DNA of 64,000 nt, taken from NCBI GenBank assembly GCA_047631555.1, contig JBLHZY010000002.1, positions 496,001-560,000 on the forward strand, in the 5' to 3' direction. This document shows positions 7,942-16,639 of the stretch, in pieces. The DNA comes from JBLHZY01 sp047631555. Its GTDB lineage: Bacteria; Pseudomonadota; Alphaproteobacteria; Rhodobacterales; Rhodobacteraceae. A model generated the notes under the pieces. The model saw only the letters and a list, made by a program, of their open reading frames with translations, was not told the origin of the DNA and searched no databases. Position 1 is the stretch's first letter. Every line of letters starts with the position of its first letter. The position numbers and the translations under genes were made by a program.

Positions 7942-9150
7942 CTAAGCGCTCATCAAGGAATTGAGGTCTGTGGCGGGGTTAGCGACCGCGATAGGATCGG
8001 GCGAGCGCCCCGCCTCGATCAGCCGCTTGCCAACCATATAGGCGCGCGGATCATTGGCGGCATCGACCGCGATCAGTTTGTTATCCGCATAATACCAAAA
8101 GGAAATTCCGGGATCGCTTTTGCGGGTGATCACTTGGTCATAGCCGTTGGAAAGCCCGGCGATCTGCAGCTTCACATCGTATTGATCGGACCAGAACCAA
8201 GGTTTTGGCGTGTAGTCTTTGCCCGCGCCAAGCATGTTGAGCGCGACCAATTCGGCCTGATCAATGGCATTCCCGACGCTTTCAAGCCGCATCCTTGCGC
8301 CGCCCAGAGGGAAAGAGGCGCAATCGCCTGCGGCCCAGATATTTGGATCAGAAGTGCGCGCCTGCGCATCCGTTGCAATGCCATTATCAATGGTCAGTCC
8401 GGCGGCCTCGGCCAGCCCGGTATTGGGGCGCACGCCGATCCCGAGGATACAGAAATCGGCCTGAATTTCGCGCCCATCCTCAAGGAAAGCGCCTGCGCAT
8501 TGGGTCTCGCCGCCAAGGCGGGTGATGGCCGTGCCTTCGATGATTTTTACGCCGTGATCGCTGTGAAGTTTGCGAAAGAAATCGGCGGTCTGTGGGCTTG
8601 CGACCCGTTGCAGAATGCGCGGCGCGGCCTCGATCAATGTCACTTCCAGATCCATCTTGCGGGCAACGGCGGCGGCCTCAAGCCCGATATAGCCCCCGCC
8701 AACGATCAGCAATCTGCGCCCAGAGGCAAATTCGGGGATCATCGCATCAACATCCGCGAGGCTGCGCACAGTATAAACGCCGGCCAAATTGCCCCCCAAA
8801 GCGGCAGGCAATCGGTTTGGCGTCGCGCCTGTTGTCAGCGCGAGCGCATCATAGGGCAGTGTTTCGCCGCCCTTGAGACGCACCAGCTGCGCGCCCGGAT
8901 CAATCGCTTCAACGGGCGTGCCAAGGCGCAGCGCGATATCATGCTCGGCGTAAAAGGCCTCGGGGCGCAGGAAAAGCCGCTCGCGGGGCATTTCACCGAG
9001 CAGATAGGCCTTGGAAAGCGGCGGGCGCTGATAGGGCGGCGCGGGCTCTTCACCGATGATCGTAAGCGCGCCGCCATAGCCTTCGCTGCGCAGCTTTACG
9101 CCAAGCGATTGCCCCGCTTGCCCGGCCCCGATGATCACGATGTTTTCCAT
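7942..9150 (-). CDS. FAD-dependent NAD(P)H oxidoreductase, ferredoxin/rubredoxin reductase type
   Basis: A 402-residue protein starting MENIVIIGAGQAGQSLGVK, a dinucleotide-binding GxGxxG for FAD. A second one, LLIVGGGYIGLEAAAVARK (about residues 145-163), binds NAD(P)H, and the FAD ribityl motif is IWAAGDCASFPL. The C-terminal 85 residues form the reductase C-terminal domain seen in putidaredoxin and rhodocoxin reductases. No ferredoxin or P450 gene is adjacent. It is divergent from a peroxiredoxin gene (78 bases between starts) and leads rsmD and a YcxB-like gene. The redox partner is unknown. Confidence 0.9.
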   Translation of the reverse strand: MENIVIIGAGQAGQSLGVKLRSEGYGGALTIIGEEPAPPYQRPPLSKAYLLGEMPRERLFLRPEAFYAEHDIALRLGTPVEAIDPGAQLVRLKGGETLPYDALALTTGATPNRLPAALGGNLAGVYTVRSLADVDAMIPEFASGRRLLIVGGGYIGLEAAAVARKMDLEVTLIEAAPRILQRVASPQTADFFRKLHSDHGVKIIEGTAITRLGGETQCAGAFLEDGREIQADFCILGIGVRPNTGLAEAAGLTIDNGIATDAQARTSDPNIWAAGDCASFPLGGARMRLESVGNAIDQAELVALNMLGAGKDYTPKPWFWSDQYDVKLQIAGLSNGYDQVITRKSDPGISFWYYADNKLIAVDAANDPRAYMVGKRLIEAGRSPDPIAVANPATDLNSLMSA

Positions 9151-9228
9151 GAATTTTTCCCACTGGTCTTTGACTGCCTCAATCCTATATCTGAAGCTTA
9201 GAAAATGAAACGCACGAAGGATCACATA

Positions 9229-9717
9229 ATGACCATTCAAGTCGGCGATACGCTGCCAGAAGCTACTTTGATGATGATGGGGGCTGAAGGGCCCAAATCG
9301 GTATCGCTTGGCGAAAAGCTTAAGGGGCGCAAAGTTGCGATTTTCGCGCTGCCCGGCGCCTATACCGGCACATGCACAACCGCCCATGTTCCAAGCTTCA
9401 TTCGCACCCGCGATGATTTCGCTGCAAAGGGCGTTGACGAGGTGATTTGTATCTCGGTGAATGATCCATTCGTTATGGGCGCTTGGGGCGAAAGCACGGG
9501 TGCGACAGCCGCCGGGATCACCATGCTTGGCGATCCGCAATCCGAGTTTACCAAAGCGATCGGGATGGATTTCACCGCCCCGCCCGCAGGCTTGATCGCG
9601 CGCTCAAAGCGGTTTGCGATGTATGCTGAAGATGGCGTTGTGAAGGTCTTGCAGGCCGAGGAAACGCCCGGCGTTTGCGATATTTCAGGCGGCGAAGCAT
9701 TGCTTGCATCCATCTGA
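9229..9717 (+). CDS. Peroxiredoxin, Prx5 type
   Basis: A 162-residue thiol peroxidase. The peroxidatic Cys is in PGAYTGTCTTAHVPSF (about residues 44-59), the Prx5-family signature, with the conserved Thr and a later Arg (IARSKRFAMY). A second Cys in GVCDISGGEALL may serve as resolving Cys. The start at 9229 is chosen because GAAGG sits at 9216-9220; an in-frame ATG at 9205 has no ribosome-binding site and adds a non-conserved tail. A strong terminator follows. The divergent flavin reductase could be a redox partner, but that is speculation. Confidence 0.94.
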   Translation: MTIQVGDTLPEATLMMMGAEGPKSVSLGEKLKGRKVAIFALPGAYTGTCTTAHVPSFIRTRDDFAAKGVDEVICISVNDPFVMGAWGESTGATAAGITMLGDPQSEFTKAIGMDFTAPPAGLIARSKRFAMYAEDGVVKVLQAEETPGVCDISGGEALLASI

Positions 9718-9733
9718 TTTTAATAGCTAAATG

Positions 9734-9766
9734 GGCGCTCCTTTGAAGAAAGGGAGCGCCTTTTTT
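9734..9766 (+). terminator. Rho-independent terminator after the peroxiredoxin gene
   Basis: Stem GGCGCTCC (9734-9741) with GGAGCGCC (9753-9760), an 11-base loop, then TTTTTT. It lies between convergent genes. Confidence 0.9.
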
Positions 9767-9770
9767 GTGC

Positions 9771-10625
9771 CTAGCTTTTGGGCGTTTGGGAAATGATCTG
9801 GCGCGTCGGGAAGGGGATTTCGATCCCGCCAGCATCCAGCGCTTCTTTTACCTGCCGCTTCATATCGGCCTGAAAGGCGAAATATTCGGTCCGGTCGCAC
9901 CAGACCCGCACCAGAAAATCGACCGAGAAATCGCCAAGATTATTGACCTGAATGAACGGCTCTGGATCTTTATGGGCGCGCGGATCAGCAAGAATGGTTT
10001 CGCGGATAATCGCCTCGGCGTCTTTGAGATTGGCCCCGTAAGAGACGCCAAAAAGCCATTCAGCGCGCCGGGTTGGATAGGCGGAAAAATTGGTGATCAC
10101 ATTGCCCCAAACTTGGCTGTTGGGGATGATCACTTGGACGTTTTCAAGGCTCGCGATTTCGGTGAAATTGAGCGAGATATCTTTGACGGTCCCGATTTTC
10201 CCGGCAATATCAACGGCATCTCCATTCTTGATTGGGCGAAACAGGATGATCATCACGCCCGCTGCGATGTTGGAAAGCGTCCCCTGCAGCGCAAGCCCAA
10301 TGGCCAGCCCCGCCGCACCGATCAGTGCGACAACGGAGGTGGTTTGAATGCCGAATGTGTTGAGCACAAACATGACCGCAAAAGCAAGGATGGCGTAGCG
10401 CGCCAAATTGCCCAGAAAGGCAAAAAGCGTCTCGTCCAAGCGCGCGTGTTGTTCGCCCAAGCGGCGGATGCGACGGCTTGCCCAGCCCGCCAGAACAAAG
10501 CCCGCAAGTAGCATCGCAATCGCGCCCAAAAATGAGCCGCCGACAGAGATCAGCATTTCCAGCGTGAGCAGATCCGCGAGCGTTTTGCCGCCCCAGAGCG
10601 GTGTGTTGATCAGGTCTTGCAGCAT
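9771..10625 (-). CDS. MscS family mechanosensitive ion channel
   Basis: A 284-residue small-conductance channel. Three predicted membrane helices lie at about residues 24-45, 66-86 and 92-115. The third is the glycine- and alanine-rich pore helix (LIGAAGLAIGLALQGTLSNI), followed by the cytoplasmic beta domain with the MscS motif F(R)PIKNGDAVDIAGKIGTVKDI. The length matches E. coli MscS. The start overlaps the stop of the pterin dehydratase gene as ATGA. It is the last gene of a long leftward run beginning at the type I secretion genes. Confidence 0.94.
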   Translation of the reverse strand: MLQDLINTPLWGGKTLADLLTLEMLISVGGSFLGAIAMLLAGFVLAGWASRRIRRLGEQHARLDETLFAFLGNLARYAILAFAVMFVLNTFGIQTTSVVALIGAAGLAIGLALQGTLSNIAAGVMIILFRPIKNGDAVDIAGKIGTVKDISLNFTEIASLENVQVIIPNSQVWGNVITNFSAYPTRRAEWLFGVSYGANLKDAEAIIRETILADPRAHKDPEPFIQVNNLGDFSVDFLVRVWCDRTEYFAFQADMKRQVKEALDAGGIEIPFPTRQIISQTPKS

Positions 10626-10891
10626 CAGGTCAAGCTTTCCATTTTTTGGGCGAGGGCGATGTCTTTATCCGTTAGGCCACCAGTATCATGTGTGGTGAGG
10701 CGCACGTCTACGTGTTTGTAAACATTGCTCCATTCGGGATGATGGCCAAGCTTTTCGGCGTGGATCGCGGCACGGGTCATCCAGCCGAATGCGTTGACAA
10801 AATTGGCAAAGGTGAAGCGTTTTGTGATGGCTTTGCCGCCCGGCTCAAGCGCCCAGCCTTTGGCGATCAGCGCGTCTATATTCTGTTGCAT
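10625..10891 (-). CDS. phhB: 4a-hydroxytetrahydrobiopterin dehydratase (pterin-4a-carbinolamine dehydratase)
   Basis: An 88-residue PCD. The motif set is complete: RFTFANFVNAFGWMTRAAIHAEKLGHHPEW and NVYKHVDVRLTTHDTGGLTDKD, including the three His of the active site. It dehydrates the 4a-carbinolamine formed by phenylalanine hydroxylase. No hydroxylase gene is near, so it may serve a distant one or another pterin step. The ATG at 10891 overlaps the TGA of the upstream acyltransferase gene, which decides this start over a TTG one codon upstream. Confidence 0.95.
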   Translation of the reverse strand: MQQNIDALIAKGWALEPGGKAITKRFTFANFVNAFGWMTRAAIHAEKLGHHPEWSNVYKHVDVRLTTHDTGGLTDKDIALAQKMESLT

Positions 10892-12096
10892 CAATCATGC
10901 TCCTGTTGGGCGGATTTCTTGAACGGGCCATAGCTGGTGAGGATCTCGACCTCTTCATCAACGGCTTTGCGCTCGGCCTCAAGGTAGTTTTCAATGGCGC
11001 GGGTGAAGCCTTGATCGGCGGTCCAGTGCAGCGAGTGCGTTTGGGCCGGAAGGTAGCCGCGCGCAAGCTTGTGTTCGCCCTGTGCGCCTGCTTCTACGCG
11101 GGCGAGGCCGTGCGCGATCGCATAGTCGATGGCGCGGTAGTAGCACAGCTCAAAATGCAGGCAGGGCACATCTGCAATTGCCCCCCAGTAGCGCCCGAAA
11201 AGCGCGTCTTTCCCGATGAAATTCAGCGCGCCCGCGATTGGCGTTTCGCCCTCAAAGGCAAGCACAAGCAGCACATCATCGCGCATGGTTTCCTGAACGC
11301 GATCAAAGAAGGCGCGGGTCAGGTAGGGCGTGCCCCATTTGCGCGCGCCTGTGTCTTGGTAAAAGCGCCAGAAGGCTTGCCAATGGGCCGGAGTGATCGC
11401 TTCGCCGGTCAGGTTTTGGATGGTGAGCCCTGCGCCATTTGCCGTGCGCCGCTCTTTGCGGATGGCTTTGCGTTTGCGCGCCGAGAGTTCGCTGAGGAAG
11501 GCCTCGAAATTGGGGTAGTCTTGATTGTGCCAATGGAATTGCTGGCTGGTGCGGTGCAGCAGCCCAAGCGCTTTGCCTGCCTCGGCCTCTTGATCGGTGC
11601 AAAAGGTGACGTGCAGCGAGGAAAATCCATTGTTGGCGGCAAGTTGGACGGCGCCTTGGGTAAGGGCGGCAATGCCTGCGGCCTCATGGCCCGGTTTGGT
11701 CAGGAAGCGGCGGCCTGTTGCGGGGGTAAAGGGGACGGCCATTTGCAGCTTGGGATAGTAGTTTCCGCCTGCGTTTTCAAAGGCCTGCGCCCAGCTGTGA
11801 TCGAAGATATATTCGCCTTGGCTGTGGGTTTTTATATAGAGCGGCGCAAGCGCGAATATCTCGCCTTCTCGGCGTGCAATCAGGTAGCGCGGGTACCAGC
11901 CTGTGCCTTCGCCGACCGATCCTGAGGCCTCGAGCGCATGCAAGAAGCGGTAGGTGGTGAAAGGGTCTTGGGGGCGGTAATCGGGGCCGGATTGCGCGCT
12001 TGTTTCAGGGCAGGCGCAGGCATCCCAATCGGCTTGCCCGATCTCCTCGATCTGGCTCACGACGGTGATTTCAATCTCGGTTTCTGATCCGTCCAT
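10891..12096 (-). CDS. COG3146 family N-acyltransferase (GNAT/FemAB-like fold)
   Basis: A 401-residue protein of the large GNAT-related COG3146 family. Characteristic blocks are FTTYRFLHALEASGSVG near residue 45, the FDHSWAQAFENAGGNYYPKL block near residue 100, and the C-terminal HFELCYYRAIDYAIAHGLARVEAGAQGEHK. The ATG at 12096 is preferred: an upstream in-frame extension to 12189 would overlap the phosphodiesterase gene and is not like the family. The substrate is unknown; some annotations call it a peptidoglycan biosynthesis protein without direct proof. It lies between the glycerophosphodiesterase and phhB genes. Confidence 0.85.
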   Translation of the reverse strand: MDGSETEIEITVVSQIEEIGQADWDACACPETSAQSGPDYRPQDPFTTYRFLHALEASGSVGEGTGWYPRYLIARREGEIFALAPLYIKTHSQGEYIFDHSWAQAFENAGGNYYPKLQMAVPFTPATGRRFLTKPGHEAAGIAALTQGAVQLAANNGFSSLHVTFCTDQEAEAGKALGLLHRTSQQFHWHNQDYPNFEAFLSELSARKRKAIRKERRTANGAGLTIQNLTGEAITPAHWQAFWRFYQDTGARKWGTPYLTRAFFDRVQETMRDDVLLVLAFEGETPIAGALNFIGKDALFGRYWGAIADVPCLHFELCYYRAIDYAIAHGLARVEAGAQGEHKLARGYLPAQTHSLHWTADQGFTRAIENYLEAERKAVDEEVEILTSYGPFKKSAQQEHD

Positions 12097-12169
12097 GCGC
12101 GCCTCTATTCCCCTAATGGTATGTGGCGCGCGGGGCGTGATGGTCAAGGGGGCTGCTTGGTTTTGGGGG

Positions 12170-12922
12170 CTAGGGCAAGTAGCCCTCAAAGGTCACATTG
12201 TCGGCGATCTCGCGCGCTTTTGCTTCGGCCTCGGGCGAGCGGATTGTCCAGCAAAGCACAGTCGCGCCGCTCGCTTTGAGGCGGGCAACATGGGGGCTTT
12301 TGAGATCGGCCGCCTCATGCGAGATGAAGCAGCTTTTGGTGCGGGCGTAATCGGGGATTTCGCGAAGCTGCGCGCGGATTTTCTCGTTCAACAGCGGCCA
12401 GTCTTTGGCTGTATAGGCCGAGGTCGTTAGCCCGCGCGGGATATTTGGCGCGAGGGCGACCATGCGGGCAATCATATGGGGATTGAACGACATCAGCGCG
12501 ACGGGGCCATCGTAGCCTTTGAGCGCTTTGGCGGTTGCCTTCTCCAGCGCGCCATCGGTTTCGCCCATCTGGCCGTGTTGATCCTTCAGCTCAATCAGCA
12601 GGGGTACGCGGGTTTTGATTTGGGCGAGGATCTGCGCCAAAGTCGGGATGCAGGCCTTGCCCCCAAGCAGCGGGATCGCGCCCAGTTCTGCGGCACTGCG
12701 CTGGCGGATCGCGCCGCTCAGGCCAGTCAGGCGGGCGAGATCATAGTCGTGAAAGACCATCGCCTCATTGTCGCTGGAAAGCTGAAGATCAATCTCGATC
12801 CCAAAGCCTGCTTTGATCGCGGCCTCTATCGCCTCGGGTGAGTTTTCGGGCCTGCCCCGCGCCTTGTCGTGCAGGGCGCGATGGGTAATGGGCGGGCCAG
12901 TGAAGGCGGCGGGCAGGCTCAT
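12170..12922 (-). CDS. Glycerophosphodiester phosphodiesterase family protein
   Basis: A 250-residue TIM-barrel hydrolase that would release glycerol-3-phosphate from deacylated phospholipid. Catalytic residues are seen in ITHRALHDKARGRPENSPEA (His-Arg and Glu), GIEIDLQLS (Glu and Asp metal ligands) and MVFHDYDLARLTG (His). LLIELKDQ supplies the usual E-x-K strand. There is no signal peptide, so it is probably cytoplasmic. Its start overlaps the RidA stop by four bases. The GDPD-RidA pairing suggests a conserved housekeeping unit. Confidence 0.93.
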   Translation of the reverse strand: MSLPAAFTGPPITHRALHDKARGRPENSPEAIEAAIKAGFGIEIDLQLSSDNEAMVFHDYDLARLTGLSGAIRQRSAAELGAIPLLGGKACIPTLAQILAQIKTRVPLLIELKDQHGQMGETDGALEKATAKALKGYDGPVALMSFNPHMIARMVALAPNIPRGLTTSAYTAKDWPLLNEKIRAQLREIPDYARTKSCFISHEAADLKSPHVARLKASGATVLCWTIRSPEAEAKAREIADNVTFEGYLP

Positions 12923-13392
12923 TTGATTTCAAAAATGCCTTCGATTTCAACCGCCACGCCGCGCGGCAATGACGCAGCCGAAACGGCTGAGCGCGCGTGG
13001 CGGCCTGTATCGCCAAGCAGATTGACCAAGAAATCCGACGCGCCGTTGATCACTTCGGGCTGATCGGTGAAATCCGGCGTTGAGTTGACGAAACCAACGA
13101 GTTTGACCACCCGTTTGAGGCGGCCAAGATCGCCCTCGAGCGCTTTGGAGACTTGCGCGATCAGGCTCAGCGCACAGGTTTGAGCGGCGGCGGCCCCAGC
13201 GGCAACATCGAGGTCAGCCCCCAATTTGCCGCAGATCAGCGCGCCATCGGCCATCGAGATTTGCCCCGAGACATAGAGCATATCACCGCTGCGCACGAAG
13301 GGGACGTAATTGGCCGCGGGCGCCGCTGCATCGGGCAGGCTGAGGCCCATTTGCGCGAGGCGGGCAAGGATTGCATCATGGGACAGGCTCAT
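12919..13392 (-). CDS. RidA family protein (YjgF/YER057c/UK114)
   Basis: A 157-residue protein, longer than the 128-residue archetype and typical of the RidA subgroup with an N-terminal extension (MSLSHDAILARLAQMGLSLP). The conserved block GRHARSAVSAASLPRGVAVE near residues 129-148 includes the Arg that in RidA binds the carboxylate of reactive enamine/imine intermediates. The start at 13392 is set by AAGGAG a few bases upstream. It is coupled to the phosphodiesterase gene by an ATGA overlap. Confidence 0.92.
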   Translation of the reverse strand: MSLSHDAILARLAQMGLSLPDAAAPAANYVPFVRSGDMLYVSGQISMADGALICGKLGADLDVAAGAAAAQTCALSLIAQVSKALEGDLGRLKRVVKLVGFVNSTPDFTDQPEVINGASDFLVNLLGDTGRHARSAVSAASLPRGVAVEIEGIFEIK

Positions 13393-13414
13393 CGGGCAAG
13401 CTCCTTTTGGGGCG

Positions 13415-14728
13415 TCAATTCTCGCGAAACGCGCGGCTGAAATAATCAGACAGCGGTTTGACGAGATAGGCAATAGGCGAGCGATCCGCAGTGCGCATAT
13501 AGGTTTCCACAGGCATGCCGGGGATCAGGATCAGGCCCTCTGGCAGCTTGGCAAGTTCGGCCTCGGGCAGCTGAATTTCGGCCCGGTAATAGGGCGCTTG
13601 CGAGCGCTCATCGGTAAAGGCATCGGGCGAGACATTGAGCACGATACCGCTAAGTTCCGGCGTGGTGCGCGCGTCAAAACTTGGAAAGCGCAGGATCACT
13701 TCTTGGCCGGTGAAAATCTGATCCACATGGATCGGCTCGACGCGCGCCGCGATCATCAGCGGGCGATCTTGGGGCACGATATACATCACCGGCGTGGCGG
13801 GGCGCACAACTGCGCGGGTGGCGAAAATCTCAAGGCCATAGACGATGCCGGAGGTGGGCGCGCGCAGATCAAGGCGGCTGAGCTGTTCTTTGAGCGAGAG
13901 GCGTTGTTCTATGAGTTCGAACTCGTTGTATTGCAGATCGCGCAGGCGGGTGATCGCCTCTTCTTGGCGGTCGGTGGTTAGCTTGAGCACGGTGAGTTCG
14001 ATCTCGATGATCCGCTCGCCAGCGCTTGCCTTTGTTGCTGCCAGTTCGCCGATCCGCCCGGCAAGGCCCGCAGCTTCGCGGCGCAGGGCAAGAACCCGGC
14101 TGGATTGGGCAAGGCCGCGATCGAGCAGGGTTTGTTGATCCTTCAGTTCTTCGCGGATCAGATCAAGCTGTTCGCTCAGGGCCGCTTCTTGGGCGACAAT
14201 GCCTGCGATTTGGCTTTGGATTTGGGTGGTGCGATTGGCGAGCTGTTCTTTTTCGCGGATGGCGGTGATGCGGCGGGCATCGAAAAGCTGGGTTTGTCCG
14301 GCGACAAGTTTGGCCGTGTCGGCATCGTTTTTGGCCTCTTCCAGCAGGTCATCGTCATAGGTGATTTTGTCCGCGCCATCGCGTTCAGCGGCCAAGCGGC
14401 CCCGGCGGGCCATCAGCTCAAACAGTTGGCTCTCAATGATCGAAAGTTGGCTGGCAAGCAGGGTTGGATCGAGGCGGATCAATGCCTCGCCTGCCGCGAC
14501 GGTTTGGCCCTCATGAACGAGAATTTCAGAGACAACGCCGCCGTCGGGATGCTCGACCACTTGGCGGTTTTGCTCGACCTCGATTTGCCCGGAAGCCACG
14601 ATTGCGCCGGCGATTTTGCTGAAGCTCGCCCATGTGCCAAAGCCGCCCAAAAGCAACGCGAGCACGAGGAAGCCGACGATCAGCGCGCGGCGTGCGGACC
14701 AAGGCGTAGGGGTATCAGCCATGTTCAT
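13415..14728 (-). CDS. Type I secretion membrane fusion protein, HlyD family
   Basis: A 437-residue periplasmic adaptor. It has one membrane anchor (about residues 13-35), a lipoyl-like half motif (GQIEVEQNRQVVEHPDGGVV), a long coiled coil (about 110-290) and the second lipoyl and beta-barrel part (LDLRAPTSGIVYGLEIFAT). This is the PrtE/LapC-like architecture. The ATG at 14728 follows GGAGG by seven bases and overlaps the ABC gene stop as ATGA. No TolC-like outer membrane gene is in the window. Confidence 0.93.
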   Translation of the reverse strand: MNMADTPTPWSARRALIVGFLVLALLLGGFGTWASFSKIAGAIVASGQIEVEQNRQVVEHPDGGVVSEILVHEGQTVAAGEALIRLDPTLLASQLSIIESQLFELMARRGRLAAERDGADKITYDDDLLEEAKNDADTAKLVAGQTQLFDARRITAIREKEQLANRTTQIQSQIAGIVAQEAALSEQLDLIREELKDQQTLLDRGLAQSSRVLALRREAAGLAGRIGELAATKASAGERIIEIELTVLKLTTDRQEEAITRLRDLQYNEFELIEQRLSLKEQLSRLDLRAPTSGIVYGLEIFATRAVVRPATPVMYIVPQDRPLMIAARVEPIHVDQIFTGQEVILRFPSFDARTTPELSGIVLNVSPDAFTDERSQAPYYRAEIQLPEAELAKLPEGLILIPGMPVETYMRTADRSPIAYLVKPLSDYFSRAFREN

Positions 14729-16461
14729 GAGACACCTCCGGGTTTGGTTTTGCCGACGATATTGCTCGCGTTTTGGACGGTATCGCGCAGGACTTCATCC
14801 CGCGGGCCAAAGGCTTTGCGCGCGCCTTGATCAAGCACCAGCAGCAGATCGCATTCTTGGATGGCCGCCGGGCGGTGGGCCATGATCAGCACGGCTTTGC
14901 CTTCGGATTTCAGCTGGCGAATGGCGGTATTGAGCGCCTGCGAGCCGTCGTTATCAAGGTTTGAGTTTGGCTCATCCAGCACAACGATCACTGGGTCGCC
15001 GTAAAGCGCGCGCGCCAGCCCGATCCGTTGCAATTGGCCGCCCGAAAGGCGCCCGCCTGCGGTTGAAACTTGGGTGTCGTAGCCTTGCGGCAGTTTGAGG
15101 ATCATCTCATGCGCGGCTGCCTTTTGGGCGGCGGCCACAACGGCGGCATCATCAGGCTCAAGCGAGAGGCGGGCGATGTTTTCTTTGATTGTACCGTCGA
15201 AAAGCTGAACCCGTTGCGGCAGGTAGCCGATATGTTGGCCAAGCACTTCGGGCTCGTATTGATCGAGGGCAGCCCCATCGAGGCGGATTTTGCCGCCCGC
15301 AGCGCGCCAAACGCCAGTAAGGGCGCGCGCCAGCGTTGACTTGCCCGCGCCAGAGGCCCCGATCACGCCAAGCGCTTGGCCGGGTTTCAGCTCAAAGCTG
15401 ACCATGCGCAGGGCGGCTTGGGGCTCTCCTGGCGGCAGGACTGTGAGCTGTTCTGCGACCAGGTGGGCCTTTGGTTTGGGCAGGGCGGTTCGCGGCGTTT
15501 CGGCCGGGACTTCGCCCAACAGATCAGCAAGATCGACCCAGCCTTTGCGCGCGCGTGAAACAACCGCCCATTGGCCGATGATCAGCTCAATCGGTTGAAG
15601 CGCGCGGCCCAGCAGGATCGAGGAGGCAATCATCACGCCAGCCGTCACTTCATGTTGGAGCACGAGATAGGCGCCAAGCCCAAGGATCGCCGATTGCAGG
15701 AAGAGGCGGAAGGTTTTGGAGGCGGTGCGAAAGCCGCCAGCGCGATCTTGGGCGGCAATTGAGGCGCCCAGCGCACGGTTGCGCATCTTTTCCCAGCGCG
15801 CATAAGCCGCGCCTTGCAGACCAAGCGAGCGAACCATTTCGGCCTCACCGCGCATCTGCTCAGAGAGGTGATCGGCGCGCTGGCCCATGGCATTGGCTTC
15901 CAACATCGGCGCGCGCGTTGTGATTTGGTTGAGCAGGGTCACGCCGATAAGCACCGCGCCGCCGCCGATGGCCAGAATGCCAAGCCAGGGGTGAAACAGC
16001 GCTATGCCAAACAAAAAGAGCGGCACAAACGGAAGATCAAACGCCGCGCCCAAAACCGGCGAGGACATAAAGCGCTGAACCGATTCCAGATCGCGCAGCG
16101 GGTTGGCGCCTTTTTCGGCGGCAGGTTTGACAGAGGCGCGGCGCAGCCCGGCCGAGAAAACCCGCCCATCAAGGCGCGCCTGAAACGCCGCGCCAATGCG
16201 CGCCAGAACGACGCCACGCACCGTATCAAGCAGGCCCATCATCAGATAGAGAAAGCCCACCAGCAAAACCAGCGCGAGCAGCGTCGCCTCGGAGCGCGAG
16301 CCAAGCACGCGGTCATAGACCTGCAACATGAAGATCGGCCCCGTCAGCATCAACAGATTGACGAAGACCGAGAAAAGCCCAACTGCCCAGTAAAGGCCGC
16401 GCGATTTGCTGCGTGCGTTGGCGAGCTCGGCCAAGCCTTTTTCACGGATCGGATTGGACAT
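14725..16461 (-). CDS. Type I secretion permease/ATPase (PrtD-like ABC transporter)
   Basis: A 578-residue inner-membrane exporter: six membrane helices in residues about 20-310, then the nucleotide-binding domain. Walker A is GASGAGKST, the ABC signature LSGGQLQRIGLARAL, and Walker B VIVVLDEPNSNLDNDG. There is no C39 peptidase domain, so the substrate should carry a C-terminal uncleaved signal, as RTX proteins do. It is the first gene of the leftward run. No RTX-type substrate (GGxGxDxxx repeats) is seen in the window. Confidence 0.94.
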   Translation of the reverse strand: MSNPIREKGLAELANARSKSRGLYWAVGLFSVFVNLLMLTGPIFMLQVYDRVLGSRSEATLLALVLLVGFLYLMMGLLDTVRGVVLARIGAAFQARLDGRVFSAGLRRASVKPAAEKGANPLRDLESVQRFMSSPVLGAAFDLPFVPLFLFGIALFHPWLGILAIGGGAVLIGVTLLNQITTRAPMLEANAMGQRADHLSEQMRGEAEMVRSLGLQGAAYARWEKMRNRALGASIAAQDRAGGFRTASKTFRLFLQSAILGLGAYLVLQHEVTAGVMIASSILLGRALQPIELIIGQWAVVSRARKGWVDLADLLGEVPAETPRTALPKPKAHLVAEQLTVLPPGEPQAALRMVSFELKPGQALGVIGASGAGKSTLARALTGVWRAAGGKIRLDGAALDQYEPEVLGQHIGYLPQRVQLFDGTIKENIARLSLEPDDAAVVAAAQKAAAHEMILKLPQGYDTQVSTAGGRLSGGQLQRIGLARALYGDPVIVVLDEPNSNLDNDGSQALNTAIRQLKSEGKAVLIMAHRPAAIQECDLLLVLDQGARKAFGPRDEVLRDTVQNASNIVGKTKPGGVS

Positions 16462-16639
16462 AAATACCTCTCAAACAATGCCCCGCCAAAGCGGCCCTAG
16501 AACCTGAGCCTGCGCGGCTGTCTCCTAATAGTCACAGCTTGGTGCTGAAAGATCGTTAATTGAAGGGCATGGCGATGTCATCTACTATGTCCGGGACTAG
16601 GTAGAGTTGCACAAACCTAAGTGGTAAATTGGCACTGAT

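Noticed and set aside
7870..9201. Long plus-strand open frame (443 codons) over the flavin reductase gene
   Set aside because: Shadow of the minus-strand reductase, which has two GxGxxG motifs. The antisense product resembles no protein family.
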